A stretch of 64,000 nt of DNA from Crambe crambe (taxonomy: Eukaryota; Porifera; Demospongiae; Poecilosclerida; Crambeidae). The notes under the pieces were generated by a model. It had not been told where the DNA came from, did not search any database, and saw nothing but the letters and a program-made list of their open reading frames with translations. This document shows positions 28,111 through 39,605 of this stretch, one piece after another. Position numbers and translations under genes: made by a program. The stretch spans positions 5,735,563-5,799,562 of the forward strand of contig OZ004594.1 in NCBI GenBank assembly GCA_963924555.1, in the 5' to 3' direction. Numbering within the stretch: the stretch's first letter is position 1; each line of letters opens with the position of its first letter.

Positions 28111-29440
28111 TTCAAGTAGGCAGAGTTAGTTGTGGAGAGAGAGATGTGCGTACGTACATTCGGCTAGCTACGTAGCTACAGAATGTCAGCGACTGTTAGT
28201 AGTGATACCGGATGCTATGGTGGGCGGGGTCAATTTTTTATGCGTAAAGATAATACTGCAGGACGGCACCAAAAGTGACCAAGATATAACCTGGCTGCGA
28301 AGGTCCAGATCCAAAGAAATTCACAAAAAAAGCATATCAACAGAATCCTAATATTCTAGAGAATCTAACTGTGACAGTTTCTTTTAGATATAGTGCTAAA
28401 ATTAGATTTGATGTTCAAAAACATATTTAAATTTCGATTTTCTTATGATATAACGCTTGAATAGGTCATGAAACCATATTTTTTGGAAACTTCATCAAAA
28501 ACTGATTCTGGTACCTTGGATAACTTCTTGCATCAAGCGGAAAAGAAGGCACGCAAGAAGGATAAGGCATTCAACTTATATAACTGATAGGTCAAAGTTC
28601 ACGACCTCAACCCTTTCCCGCTAAATTTGAATCTGTGCTGCCTCAGGTGAATAGCCTAACCCCCCTCACCCCCATAGTACACATTTTAATGTAAAATAAA
28701 AGTTGTGAAAAAGGTTTGAATTCTGAATCAATCTCTGAACAACACAAATCAGTTCTGGCTGTGGAGTCATAGTTGATTAATGCTGCAGTCTGAATTCCTT
28801 AATAACAGCAAAGCTCTCAGATCCTGTACATGACTTTGAACATCAATCACTGTCCACTGCAAAGCTTGGAAGCAGGAATTGCAGGTTTAATGCCACAAAT
28901 TCTAAAATATAGCAAAGCCGTAATACAGTAAATTTGAAATGAGCAACCAAAACACGTTTTAGATGGGGAGGGTAGGCCTACTCAAGTTCCTAACTTTGTC
29001 AATGTTGTGTACATTCAGAACAGGGACAGACTCTAGGACAAATTAACAACGATTGTACAACAGTTTCTACTAGTCTGGTGTAGTCCAGACTACATGGCCT
29101 TTTTTTTTTAATTTACCCTTAGTTCTATACTCACTTTCATACTCTTCCATATGAACTTTGTTTGAAGAAAATCCATCCAGTAGATCCTAAGATACGAGCA
29201 AAAGATTGCAGTACTATTAGCCATTATGACCTTTAACCTACTTGGAAAGGTGCCGTTTTTTTTAATTAAAAGAAAGTAAAATTTTCCTGTACAATTTCAA
29301 TTGTAAAATGTTACGTATCTCTGCTTCTACTGGATGGATTTCTATCGGATAAAGTTTATCTGGCTGAGGAAAGAGAGCTTAATATTTTTAAGAAATGAAT
29401 TTATAGTTTCATAGTATTTTAAAAAATAGCCCGGTATCAC
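28111..29440. other. Left interior of the 8-kb insertion, mostly non-coding
   Basis: One short open stretch (about 28468-28587) reads TSSKTDSGTLDNFLHQAEKK in frame after an ATG. It could be an exon but matches nothing I recognise. The rest is AT-rich without signals. Confidence 0.35.
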
Positions 29441-29449
29441 TACTGTTAG

Positions 29450-32167
29450 AGTTTGTGCTGCTACCGCTGATGATGATGCTACCGCTGATGATGCTCCCAA
29501 CACTTCCTCTCATGTTCCTACTGCTGATCCTCTCACCACCAATGATCCTTCCTCTTGTGCTCCTCCAGTAATCTCTGCCGCTGCTGATCCTGCTGCCGGT
29601 ACTTCTACCACAGATGATGCTGCTGATCCGGATGATGCTACTGATCCTCCCGCCATAGATGATGCTGACAATTCTCCCTCTAATCCTCCTGCTAGCATTC
29701 TTTCAAAAGTAGAGTCTCCTGCTTCCTACTGCATTCGATTTGAAGGCAACTCGTCATCACAGTGGGACGGGAAGGAGATTTTTGTGGAAAAAGAGTGGTT
29801 GGAGTCCCTCTACCCACGTACATCAATTACAAAGGGAAAAGAAGTCATTCTACCTTATCCTGGGAGGCAAGGAAAAGTGAAGGAATGGAAGGGGATAGTA
29901 GTGAACTTGCCAGGAAGGTCAGCCCCTTCAACAAAAAGAAAAAGTAAGTTTCAGCATGCATAAATCCATGTACACATGTAGCTACACCTTCAATTTTGTG
30001 TATGCATTTGATTTTCTATTGTATAATAGGGAAAAAGGTGAAGGAACAAGAAAAGGATGAAGAAAAGGATGATCAGACACCCAAAAGGAAGCGGGGAAAA
30101 TCTATGACCAAGTCCAAGAGAGAGAGTAAGTGTATATTATGGCATGATTGGATTGTAATTTGTGGCTTCCACAAAGAAGTGTGTTGTATGTGTATGAATG
30201 ACACTAAGATAATTTACATAGCTACATACTTTTCACTCGGTCTCTGCTTTTGACACTGAATTGCTGTGCGTCCATATTGCACTGATAAACTTGACTCTGA
30301 AGTTTAGTAATCAGTTTATTTTTACATTATACCTATATACATTATAATAGGTGGAAAGATCTTGAGTGTAGGTAAACGAATGTATCCAAAGACTTCCTTC
30401 AGTTTGGTTGAAGGTATGTACTTTTATTTCATTGTGACCGAATTTGACAATTTTACGCAGATAATAAATTTGAGATTCAGTCACAATAGCTAATTATTAA
30501 TTTGGTGTGCACAATTCCAATCTATTGTCCATTTTATTTTGAAGCAAATTACAACTATTGCTATGCATGGTTTGGCCACATACATACCAATGGAGTACTC
30601 ATGAATTTTCATTGCATACATGCAGGTGGCTCCTGTGAAATCTCCAAAACCAAGCACACACTTAAAGTTGGTGAAGGGAGCAAGAAGAAGTATAGGTCAA
30701 AAAAGGAAGCTCCCTCTATGGAATCCACAACTGATTATTGTGGTAAGTCTGCCCTCTGCTACAGAAATCAATTCACCACTCTTATTAAGACTTGACCACT
30801 TTCTTATATTCTGCAGTTTCCCAATTGGTACAGCAAAACTCGCAGATTTTAAAATTGCTGACTACTGTCATTCAGCAGTCACACCAGCCATCAATAGCTT
30901 CCTGTCTACAACCTCAATTCCTCCCTATCCAGCCACCTCCAGCCACCATATTCACTCCAGCAGTCAGCTGTCCAGCATATTCCACAATCCACAGCTACCC
31001 GGCAGACCTCACTCCAGCAGCAAACTCTGCAGCAGACTTCATTTCAGCAACAACCTTCCCAGCTGACCTCACTCCAGCAACCACTTATAGACCTGACTTC
31101 CCTCCAGCAGCCTGCTACCCAGCAGATTTCATTTAAGCAACAACTTCACCAGCAGACTTCGCAGTCTTCACTTCAGCAGCAAACCTCCGTCCAGCAGCCA
31201 GCTACCCAACAGGCTTCATTATCTCACCAGCAAACTTCACAAGGTTCGCAGCAAACCTCACTCCAGCAGCCAGCTACACAGCAAACCTCAGTCCAGCAAT
31301 TTCAATGGCACCAGCACTCTTCAATTCAACAGCAAGCTTCCCAACAGACCTCACTCCAGCAGCCAGCTCTCCAGCAGACACAATTCCAGCAACAGACACA
31401 ATTGCAAACTCCACAGTTTACTTCACTCCAACAACAGCCAACTACCCAGCAGAACTCATTTCAGCAGCCAGCGACCCAGCAATATCCAACCCCTTTTCAA
31501 CAACAGCAGGTTCCCCAGCAAACTCCCCCTCAGACTTCTATTTGGAAATCAAGTATGCAGTCACCTGTCCAGGAACTTGACGAAGACGTACAAATTCTCT
31601 CACAAAAAATTCCCCCCCCCCAAGAGCTATGGACCATAATATGGTTACTTTAACAGACGAATTTTACAATGTGCTTGAAGATTCAGATTACCTGAGTTCA
31701 TGGGATTTTTCTACCAGCGATAATGAAGGAACCAGTGAGGTTTAATTCTCATCACCACAGAATGAGACATCCTCTAGTACAGAAACAGCAATCTCCCAAC
31801 CTTCAACACCAAAACCTACACCTAGCACGAAGATTCCACCCCCTCCTTTCAAAACTCCACCAAAGTTAAGGAAGGTAGAGGAAGTAATGAACGATCATGG
31901 TGGAACGGATGTAGCAAGTTTAAGAAACCTGACAACTGCTTTAGCTAGGGAAGCAATTTTTGGGAAAGAAGAATTGGCAAAGAACAGCTTAAGTGGTCGC
32001 AAAAATACTGGAATTTTTAATAAAGAAAGACTTAGTTATATCAAGACTTTGGTGAAATCACGAGTACCTGGAATGACACAAGTAGAATTTGAACATATCT
32101 GGACATTATGTAGAGGATCACTCTCTAAGTCTTGTCAAGCAATTCATGCAAGTTTCAGGCGCAATTA
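29450..32167 (+). pseudogene. Glutamine-rich protein with BEN-like C-terminal domain
   Basis: Exons with clean borders: about 29450-29943, 30030-30125, 30351-30413, 30626-30742, and 30817-32167. The order is an Ala/Asp/Pro-rich start, a segment reading FEGNSSSQWDGKEIFVEKEW and GRQGKVKEWKGIVVNLPGR, lysine-rich basic stretches (nuclear-signal-like), a helix SQLVQQNSQILKLLTTVIQQ, and about 230 residues of Gln/Pro/Thr repeats (SLQQPATQQ units). The C-terminal domain reads ALAREAIFGKEELAKNSLSG, SYIKTLVKSRVPG and HIWTLCRGSLSKSCQAIH. That end fits a BEN domain, found in DNA-binding chromatin proteins. Lesions: a frame change before the Gln-rich part, another at a C-run near 31616, and a TAA near 31743. 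It lies inside the 8-kb insertion. Confidence 0.55.
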
Positions 32168-32169
32168 GC

Positions 32170-32660
32170 AAATCTCACTTAAAACAATTGATTCCTACAT
32201 TTTCCCTGTTAGCTATACTCGGAATTGAGTTTGGCAATTATAATAACGCTTAAAATGTGAAATATAAATCAGTGGACTGGTGTCTAAGGTGAAATTCCTA
32301 TTTCATGTGAATGTAGCGTGCTCCAATTCACGTGTATAGCTCGTGTTGAGCAATTAGTGCTGTCTGCAATTCTTATAGCTATTAATGAATCTTCTACACC
32401 TTTCCAACTGAAAGATGAGCTGGGAAGCTAAGGAACACAGTAGTAGTGGCTAGCTACATGAACTTGCTATAGTATTATGCAGCATGCAGTACAAGCATTG
32501 TACTATTCGTATAGCTACTAAATGTCCAAGATGCTTGTCACGTCACTAGAGTCAAAATTCTATAGTTGCTTAATTGCTACAAGCTATAATATGAATGCCA
32601 CCCATAACTAATTATCACAATGTAATGGTATATAGCTAATAAAAAGAAGTCTCAATAATC
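32170..32660. other. No gene recognised
   Basis: Non-coding AT-rich sequence between the BEN-like gene and the Tc1 transposase, both of which end here (convergent). Confidence 0.4.
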
Positions 32661-32664
32661 CAGT

Positions 32665-33663
32665 TTAGTATCCAGTTGCATTTCCATTTAACTCTATTAC
32701 TCGGGGAAGAACTTTTTTCAGATGATGTATATAACGCCTGCATTTGTGTATATCCACAGTACTCCAAAAATTATTAGCCCTTCTTTAGTTGTTGGCTTGA
32801 TCTCTCTACGAATGTATTCCTTGAGTTCATGCCAAATATTTTCAATAGGGTTCATGTCTGGAGATTCAGCTGGTGTTTTCCACCAATTAATATTAGAATC
32901 AATAAAGAACTGTTGGGCTGCACGTGAAGTATGCTTTGGATCGTTATCTTGCATGAAATGGTGGGTGGCAGGGGGAGGAAAGTGTTCTTGAATGAATGGG
33001 ATGAGCGTTTGCTGAAGAATTTCACAGTAGAGAGGAGCAGTCATGATTCCCTCAAAAATGCATACTTGAGTAGCTCCTTTTAGACTGATTCCAGCCCAGA
33101 CATGGACTTTAGTTGGGTGCTTAGCTCTTGGTTTAGGACGAAGCTTTTCACCAAGCTTTCGATAGCAATGTCGCCTGTGTGTTTCCAGTTGAACAGTTGT
33201 TTCGTCACTCCAGATAACATTATTGAAATCATCATGGAGGTGAGTACGTGCCCATTCAAGTCGCTTTTCTTTGTTCTGCATGATGGCGTATAAGTTGGCA
33301 ATAGGCTGAACCACGGTATGTCCATCCCAGCTGAATTCTATTACGAACGATTGTTGCCAGAGAAACATAAATTCCAGTGGAAGCCAGTTTTGCCTGCAAT
33401 TGAGTTGCAGAGGTCTCATCATCTTCTTGCATAATTTGTTCAATTGAATGCTGAATAGCTGGTGATAATTTAGGAGGTAGTCCTGATCCAGGCTTTCTAG
33501 CAATAGTCCCATATTTATTGTAGTGTTTGATGAATTGGCGGACACCTTGCTTGGATACGATTATTTGGTCTTGAAGTACAAGATTTTCCACAATAGCAGA
33601 GATTTTGTATCCTTTCCAATACATGTTGAGAATTCGCTGCTTGGTGTATGTACTCGGAACCAT
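32665..33663 (-). pseudogene. Tc1/mariner-family transposase, two frameshifts
   Basis: Start MVPSTYTKQRILNMYWKG, then a helix-turn-helix region (IVSKQGVRQFIKHYNKYG) and GSGLPPKLSP. The catalytic DDE core follows: WSDETTVQLE (first D), HHFMQDNDPKHTSRAAQQF (second D), and SPDMNPIENIWHELKEYIRR (E, 34-residue spacing type). The C-terminus reads YIHHLKKVLPRVIELNGNAT before TAA. Full length would be about 333 residues, normal for Tc1. One frameshift lies near 33255 (EQRK to KRLEWART) and one near 32765, so it is inactive. The acceptor-like CTCTTGCAG just before the ATG is probably chance. Terminal repeats were not found. Confidence 0.9.
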
Positions 33664-34151
33664 AGCCTGCAAGAGCAAAATAAGAACATGAACATAAAGG
33701 CAGTCATTCATATCATAGCTAGCTATCAGCTTACCGTGGATTATGCTGAATTTGAATCAAAAAATTCGAGAGGTAGCTAGCTAGTTATATCGTAGAGCAG
33801 GTAGAGTCAGAGGCTCAAAGGCTTTAACGTTAACTTTAACAGCATCCAAAGAGGTAACTGCAACAGCATGTGTCTTCGTGTGCAGAATGAATGTTCTGAA
33901 CTTCCATTAATAGTCAGGTAAATTTTATATTTTATTGTTACGAAGTGGACCAAAATGTGAAACTTCATAACATCATTTATGAATCCATACTAAAGAAAAT
34001 TATGAGGGGTGCCATCAGTTTGAGTGGTTTGGAGAGTTTTTATGACATTTTGTTTAGATTTTTTTTTGTTTTGCGGTAAGCACGAAAATTTAAATTTTCG
34101 CTACCCATAGAGATAACATAGCAAAATAAAAAAACACGAAATATAAATTGA

Positions 34152-35500
34152 TTATGAATTACAATTTCCACTGCAATTGCACAAAGCAGTGCAAGAGAGC
34201 CCTGCATCTTTACACTTGCACTTTCTTGAGCATAAGGGGTGTGCTTGACAGCCACATTTCAAAAGTTCTTGACAGGCTTTTGCTATCTCTGGAAGATTTG
34301 TCCACACTGGCTTCCATACATTATTATACAGTAAGCAAGTCCAATTCCAAAATACGGTTATAGCTAACACTGATTCCCATTCTATACAAACCATTTACTT
34401 CTTTCTTAGTCCTGGTAGCTATGTGTGTGGATACTTAAACCAATATAAAGAGGAAGTGGAGGTTCATGATACTTCAAGAGATGAAGCTTTTTTGTAGGTC
34501 TATTAACTTTTACATTAGCTAAAGTATATTAGCTGTGAAATTGTTAGTGTAGTCTGTGACTCAGCTAAATTTTCATACTACATCACAAATTCACAAAAAG
34601 CTTCAGCAATTTAGGCACTGACTTACTCTGGCAGTCTGATGGAAAGCTGCCTGCAAACTGTGGAGGCTTCCATTCTAACATCTCTTTTCTTAATCTTTTT
34701 GCAACCTTAGCCATAGCTATAACATTTCTGATTGTCTATCAACAACAGCTTCCTTCAACAATTTCTGTAAGCCTTGAAATAATGTAGCCTTGCCATCTGA
34801 CTGCTACTGACATCTATCACCAAAATGATCAAGCAGCTACTGCTTTAACTTTATTTGTTTCTCAACTTGAAGGGTTTTTAAATGATTTTCATATAAACCA
34901 TGCAACTCAGGCAGCTTAAAAATGAATTTGCCAGCTTCAACACTATCCTCAATATGGGATACCAATTCAACAAATACTTGAGCATCAACTATACTATTAT
35001 CTTCCATGATAGTAGAGTCTTGCTTAGCTTCTTGTGCACTTCGATACCTATTTTTATGCTTTGAAAGACAGTTATAATGGTATTTGGCTTCTATAGCTAT
35101 TAGTCATCCCCACAAATCCTAGCAAGCAAAGCTGTATCTTGTAACTCTGTAGCCATTCTTCTCAATTCAGTATCGAGATTCATTGTGGAACAATTATGAA
35201 GTTTATCACCTACCTCAGAGCAAAATACACCACACTAGGAGTTCTAACTCTTTTTCGTTTCGATTTTCTTTGCTCCTCCTCATTTTCAACTTCAACTGAT
35301 CGTTTAGCTATTACTCTTACTTTCTCGAGCTTCAAAGGGGCAAACTTCAGGTGACATGCCTTGTGCCACTTAGCTCTATTTGTCATGAATGATTCAGCAT
35401 CTTCATTCTCACTGAACTTCACTACAGCTGGTAAACATTGAAGATCATGATAGTTTGGAGAAAGCTGCTGTAAATTTCAAGCCCATTACACTTCCAATCT
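34152..35500 (-). pseudogene. Degenerate gene with HxxxC and CXC-like cysteine motifs
   Basis: On - the sequence reads NRAKWHKACHLKFAPLKLEK near 35380, then a basic stretch (RKSKRKRVRTP), ALLARICGDD, then after a stop KYHYNCLSKHKNRYRSAQEA, AQVFVELVSHIEDSVEAGKF and FKLPELHGLYENHLKTLQVE. It ends in a cysteine-rich tail (CGCQAHPLCSRKCKCKDAGL, CTALCNCSGNC) at 34152-34250. This layout recalls uncharacterised, probably transposon-derived proteins repeated in cnidarian and sponge genomes; the tail resembles CXC/tesmin motifs. Several stops make it a pseudogene. It is the best candidate for the protein that mobilised the 8-kb insertion, but no catalytic motif is visible. Confidence 0.45.
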
Positions 35501-36039
35501 GCACACCTAAAATGGTTGCAGGCCAAAAAAGTAAATTTAATTTTCGCGAAATTAAAATTCGCGTCATTTTAACTATTGTAGCTGTGCAATGAGCGAAATT
35601 AATATATTTCGCGCATAGCGCAACTTCAAGGTAAAAAGTTTGAAGCTTCATACTTTTGCTTCCATAGTGAAAATTCAATGGCACCCCTTCTGAATAGCTT
35701 TAATATGGTATGATAAATCACATTACAAAAAATTATGCTTTGGTCCAGTTGGTAACGATTTCATGAAAAATTCTGCGAAATCGACCTGACTATAAATAGC
35801 TCACGAGCTCACGAAACGTTCACGAAGCTCCCAAAAATTGTTTACATAGGCTAGGCAACCGCAGTATCGCGAAGGAAGGCTCGCGAGTGAATTCGTGTTA
35901 AGTGCAAGTGCTTGACGAACCCTTCGCGAAGCCTCGCGAGCATAAAGAGTTTTTTGCAACGTACCGTTAATAAGAACTGTGCAGTATAACACTATAAGCT
36001 AAATCACCAAATTGAGATGGAGCCAGAAAGTTGTTTTAC

Positions 36040-36281
36040 CCACTTCAGTTCTAGAATTCCATTACTAAACAGAGAAAACTTGTCTACAGGTTCAGCTAGC
36101 AAACATATTTTACTGCCCCTAGTCATACCATCAATGAATGTGCCCATGTTATTCCTCCTTAAGGAGGCAACAAGATCATTTAGTGAAGTATGGTGAACTG
36201 GATTAGGATCCAAAGCACTGGTAACTTTAAACAACTGATGGATAGTAACTGTATCTGATCCATAAGCAAGAAGATCTAACA
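36040..36281 (-). CDS. Single exon on -, possibly an inverted MCMDC2 exon
   Basis: A good acceptor (TTCATTTGCAG) precedes the exon on - and a donor (GTAAAA) follows. The frame is open throughout: VLDLLAYGSDTVTIHQLFKV, then LNDLVASLRRNNMGTFIDGM and SKICLLAEPVDKFSLF. It weakly resembles the central MCMDC2 segment (LDILIITSDT type) missing from the + exons, but lies on the opposite strand. It would be an inverted exon, or an exon of another, unidentified gene. No neighbouring exons were found on -. Confidence 0.4.
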
Positions 36282-36539
36282 CTGCAAATGAAAAATATCA
36301 AAGTAGAAGTCATGCATGTCAGATGATTGATACAAAGTAGAATGAACAATCGATTGAACTTAATTAATCAGTTTGCCTTTACTGCATTAGCTTAATGACC
36401 ACACATGAGCTGCTTCCAATCCTGTGTATGTACATACGATGAACCAAAGAACTTGAGTGTCATGAATGGCTTACGTAGGTCTGGATCTGGTGGTATTGTG
36501 ATCCTTTCCTTCAGTGATAGAATGTGTATGACTGATTTT

Positions 36540-38790
36540 ACGATTGTTCTGGGGATAGATTATGGCTACAGTATTATGTGGTGTGTGTATGAAATTGGAG
36601 CATTATTAGCTGGAAGCCTTTTGTTGGCTCATGATGGAGTGTGTGTTATAGAGAATCTCGGCTCCCTCAAGAAAGATGTTAGAGAAACTCTGAAAAAAGG
36701 TATGTAGCTATAGCATAATTATGTAGTCAATGTATTTATGCAGTCATGGAGAGAGATCGGGTGGTTTTGAATGTGCCTAGGCAGAAGCAGAAGGGTGAAA
36801 CTAAGGCTCAGGAATTATCTTGGCCATTGAGCTGTAAGATCTGGGCTCTTGTAGATCAGCAAGACAGAAAGAAATCTTTATCTAAAGCCGATAGTGAAGT
36901 ATTGAGGGAGTATCCCCTCCAGGTGTGTGTGACAAATTATAGAAAATACTTTGTGTGGATGGATTTATAGAAGCAGCTTGCTTGTGATGAGAAATTGTTG
37001 CCTCGTACCCAGGCCCTGTGAAAAAAGCAGGGTCTGGGTATCAAGAGCCATAGAAGGAAAGTATATTATATACTAAGGTGTCCCCTAAAAAAGGGATAAA
37101 GGGCTTATAATGAAATCTATACATTAATCATTGCGTTGACTCTATTAGGACACATCAGTCATCGATAAAGGATTAGTAGAGTGAGTCTGGAAATATATAA
37201 CTGATACACTTTATTCATATTAGTTCACATAACTTTGCAGTCATTTTGGGCTGGTAGTAGTGAACGACCCCAATGACCTTTCTTCTCGAGAAGACCTGCA
37301 AGATGAGTCATATCATGAGCAGTAGCAGAAGCGGAGGCTCTCCCCTCTTGCCTCTTGTGGATCTGCATCAATACTTGTGCATGGCATCAGTGATGGAAGT
37401 GGAGTTAAATGAAGATGCCTCCATTCTATTGCAGGATTTTTATGTTGCTAGTCGTAGAGTACGGATGTCTCCATCACGTGGTATGGACATTCCCATCGGA
37501 GCTCTCAACAGCATGTATGTATTTCAATTGGTAATGTATGTATGGTTTAGTATAATATGAAGCAAGCTTCACACAGACTAGTCATAGGAAGCTTTTTTTT
37601 TTTTTTTTTTTTGCATGGATCAATCCAAAGATCTTGCCTTACCAGAAGAAAGAAAGTCTTCTGGTGTACCCATAATAGTCATACATATATTGTCATACTT
37701 TTTCAGTGTGTGGCTCATTTCATTTGCCTAAGTGATTGATAGTAACTGGATCAGAACAATTTCTGTTCTCTGAACAATTGTATTGTACTTAATACACAAT
37801 TGATTGTCAGGAACTAATTAATTCTCATTTTTTGTGTGTAGGAATGCCATTGCATGTGCACATGCTAAGCTAAATCTGAAGAAAAAGGTTAGTCACAGAT
37901 ATGTCATATGTCATCAGGTAACAAATTCTCAATGACTATGTATATATGTATGTGTCGGGTGTGGATTTAGGCAGCTGTAGAAGATGCAGTAATTTCGATT
38001 TATTTATATGAAGAATCACTTACAAGCCGATTTGGTGAGTTTTAATTTTTTTTGTACCCAAGTACCCAAGTGTTACTTGACCAAACCCCCTAAATCATGC
38101 TAGCTCTTTGCACTTTTGCTTAATCCCCAGGTTATTCAGTTCTTGGTTTATCTCCTTGTCTACATTTCAAGACTAATTCTGATACATTGGTAGAGAGGTA
38201 AGTTAAAAGTGTGGAGAAGGTCACCTAAAGCATACAGTCATTATCCCCAGGGGTCTTTTGCTGTTTCAAATTTTCAAAGCTTCGATCCCCCATAAAATCC
38301 TGCCCTGAGTCAGCCTCTGGGCTCAGGAATGATGGTGGTGTGTGTGCATGTGTTAGTATAGTCATCGAGTACTTAGAAAAATTATTGGAGCTAGGTACAT
38401 GTGTAACTACTTCTTCTCCTGTGAAAATAAGTCCTTATGTGTATTGCATAGTTGCATTCATGTATGTACAAGCTCTGCATGCATGCTTTGTCATATGTAT
38501 TTCCTTGAATAAAATGCCTCGATTCAGTGCTTAGCGAGTGAACATTGGTGATCATGCTTGCACAATACTGTTCACTTGTTGCAAAAGTTTTTAAAAACAA
38601 CTCTAGCTGCACTCATAGTGCTAGACACTGATTTCATTGGTCTAAACATAGTATATATGCATCATCAACCACAGTGTTATGATTTTTACTTCTTACAATA
38701 GTTTGATGAGAGCTTAAGACTTCTTCATAAGCAGATTGTAGACTTTTGTAAGTGCCATAGAATGGCTAATATTCATCAGCATGAAGAATA
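36540..38790 (+). pseudogene. MCMDC2: MCMDC2-like gene, C-terminal exons
   Basis: Exons: about 36540-36699 (GALLAGSLLLAHDGVCVIE, the Walker-B-like region), 36744-36922 (MERDRVVLNVPRQKQKGETK, SCKIWALVDQQD), 37241-37514 (HFGLVVVNDPNDLSSRED, then in another frame LLQDFYVASRRVRMSPSRG), 37842-37887 (NAIACAHAKLNLKKK), 37971-38034 (AVEDAVISIYLYEESLTSRF), 38131-38197 (YSVLGLSPCLHFKTNSDT), and 38702-38790 (FDESLRLLHKQIVDFCK, ending TAG). This follows the order of MCMDC2. The 37241 exon needs one frame change near 37315, where a TAG interrupts the first frame. Meiotic recombination role by family. Continues from 27098-27420 across the insertion. Confidence 0.7.
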
Positions 38791-38794
38791 GTTT

Positions 38795-39090
38795 ATCTTT
38801 ATTTTTATTTCGTCATGACTCCTAAATCAAAGATATTTTTATAATCATGACCCATGCTATCTGTTGTGTATCCAACATTTTAATTTGTGTGTGCAATGGC
38901 AATTCATTGTTTCTTATGTAAGTACTGTCAAGAAAGAGTGTCAGCGCAGAGTTATCACCATTAGCCTTGTTCCTGGTATTATTTGTCAGAAAACAGTTAA
39001 ATACAATGTTGTATAATTATCATCATCATTATTATAATAATATATATTCAAGGTCATATAGAGTTTGTTGATTGTTACACAGTCACTCAC
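38795..39090. other. No gene recognised
   Basis: AT-rich spacer between the ends of the MCMDC2-like gene (+) and the astacin C-terminal part (-). Confidence 0.4.
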
Positions 39091-39092
39091 AC

Positions 39093-39430
39093 TTAAGTGT
39101 CGAGTTCTTCCGAGGTATGGGCTTCCTTGAGACCAATATCGATTGTGTTCCTCCCATTTTTACTAAATGCCTTTTGGTTGTAGTGCATGATCGAACCATA
39201 ATCATATCCCAGTTCATATGTATTCACTTCAGACCTGGTACGGCTTTTAAATTGACTCAGGTACCCTTGAGGTATTATTTTCTTTGTTGATCTTGATGTA
39301 CAAGTCTCGATCGGGTCTGGTATGTTCGTGCCATAGTCCAATTGCATGGCCTATTTCATGGAGGATAACATGATGAAAATCACATCCAGGTGTTTATATA
39401 TTGATTGTTATCCAGAAGGAAGAGTAGTTT
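39093..39430 (-). pseudogene. Astacin catalytic C-terminal part with zinc site
   Basis: On - the sequence reads [19 protein letters not shown] and [20 protein letters not shown]: the complete astacin zinc motif HExxHxxGxxH followed by RPDRD. After a frame change near 39262 it continues SEVNTYELGYDYGSIMHYNQ, the Met-turn (SIMHY, with the conserved tyrosine), and KAFSKNGRNTIDIG. A TAA interrupts the stretch before TPGC. The matching N-terminal catalytic exon is nearby, but on the opposite strand (39454-39605). Astacins are secreted or membrane zinc endopeptidases. Pseudogene by frameshift, stop and inversion. Confidence 0.82.
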
Positions 39431-39453
39431 ATCACATCCATAAAAGTGTGAAC

Positions 39454-39605
39454 GACTCTACAGCAGGAAAGATCAAAGTAGCAATCAGAGAGTGGACCAA
39501 GAAGACTTGTTTGACTTCCAAGAAACAGAACATGCTGGAGAAGATACCCTGGTATTTCGTTCAGATGGCAAAGGTTGCTACACCAATACAGTGGGGTACA
39601 CACTA
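39454..39605 (+). pseudogene. Astacin catalytic exon 3, inverted (arm A')
   Basis: On + it reads STAGKIKVAIREWTKKTCLT and, one base shifted, FQETEHAGEDTLVFRSDGKG and CYTNTVG. This is the N-terminal lobe of the astacin catalytic domain. Its propeptide and signal exons (40568-41007) and its zinc-site exon (39093-39430) are all on -, so only this exon is turned round. The same inverted exon occurs in A (6243-6394, -), so the inversion predates the A/A' duplication. The end of the exon is interrupted by the element at 39604. Confidence 0.75.

Larger units (their letters stand above)
27991..35967. mobile_element. Approximately 8-kb insertion bounded by 18-bp inverted repeats
   Basis: Left end 27991-28008 and right end 35950-35967 are perfect reverse complements (ACGGTACGTTGCAAAAAA read inward). 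Both are followed by clusters of GCGAAG/CGCGAG-type motifs over about 100-180 bp (27991-28110 and 35785-35967), as transposase-binding subterminal repeats often look. The insertion lies between MCMDC2-like exons. It contains a BEN-like gene (+), a Tc1 copy (-) and a CXC-like gene (-). No target duplication is evident, so two independent copies of a small element in opposite orientation are an alternative explanation. Confidence 0.55.

Noticed and set aside
33102-33293. Open frame on + across the Tc1 region
   Set aside because: It is opposite to the transposase and has no motif.
32170-33800. Terminal inverted repeats for the Tc1 copy
   Set aside because: I compared both flanks and found no convincing matching ends or TA duplication, so no element borders are given.
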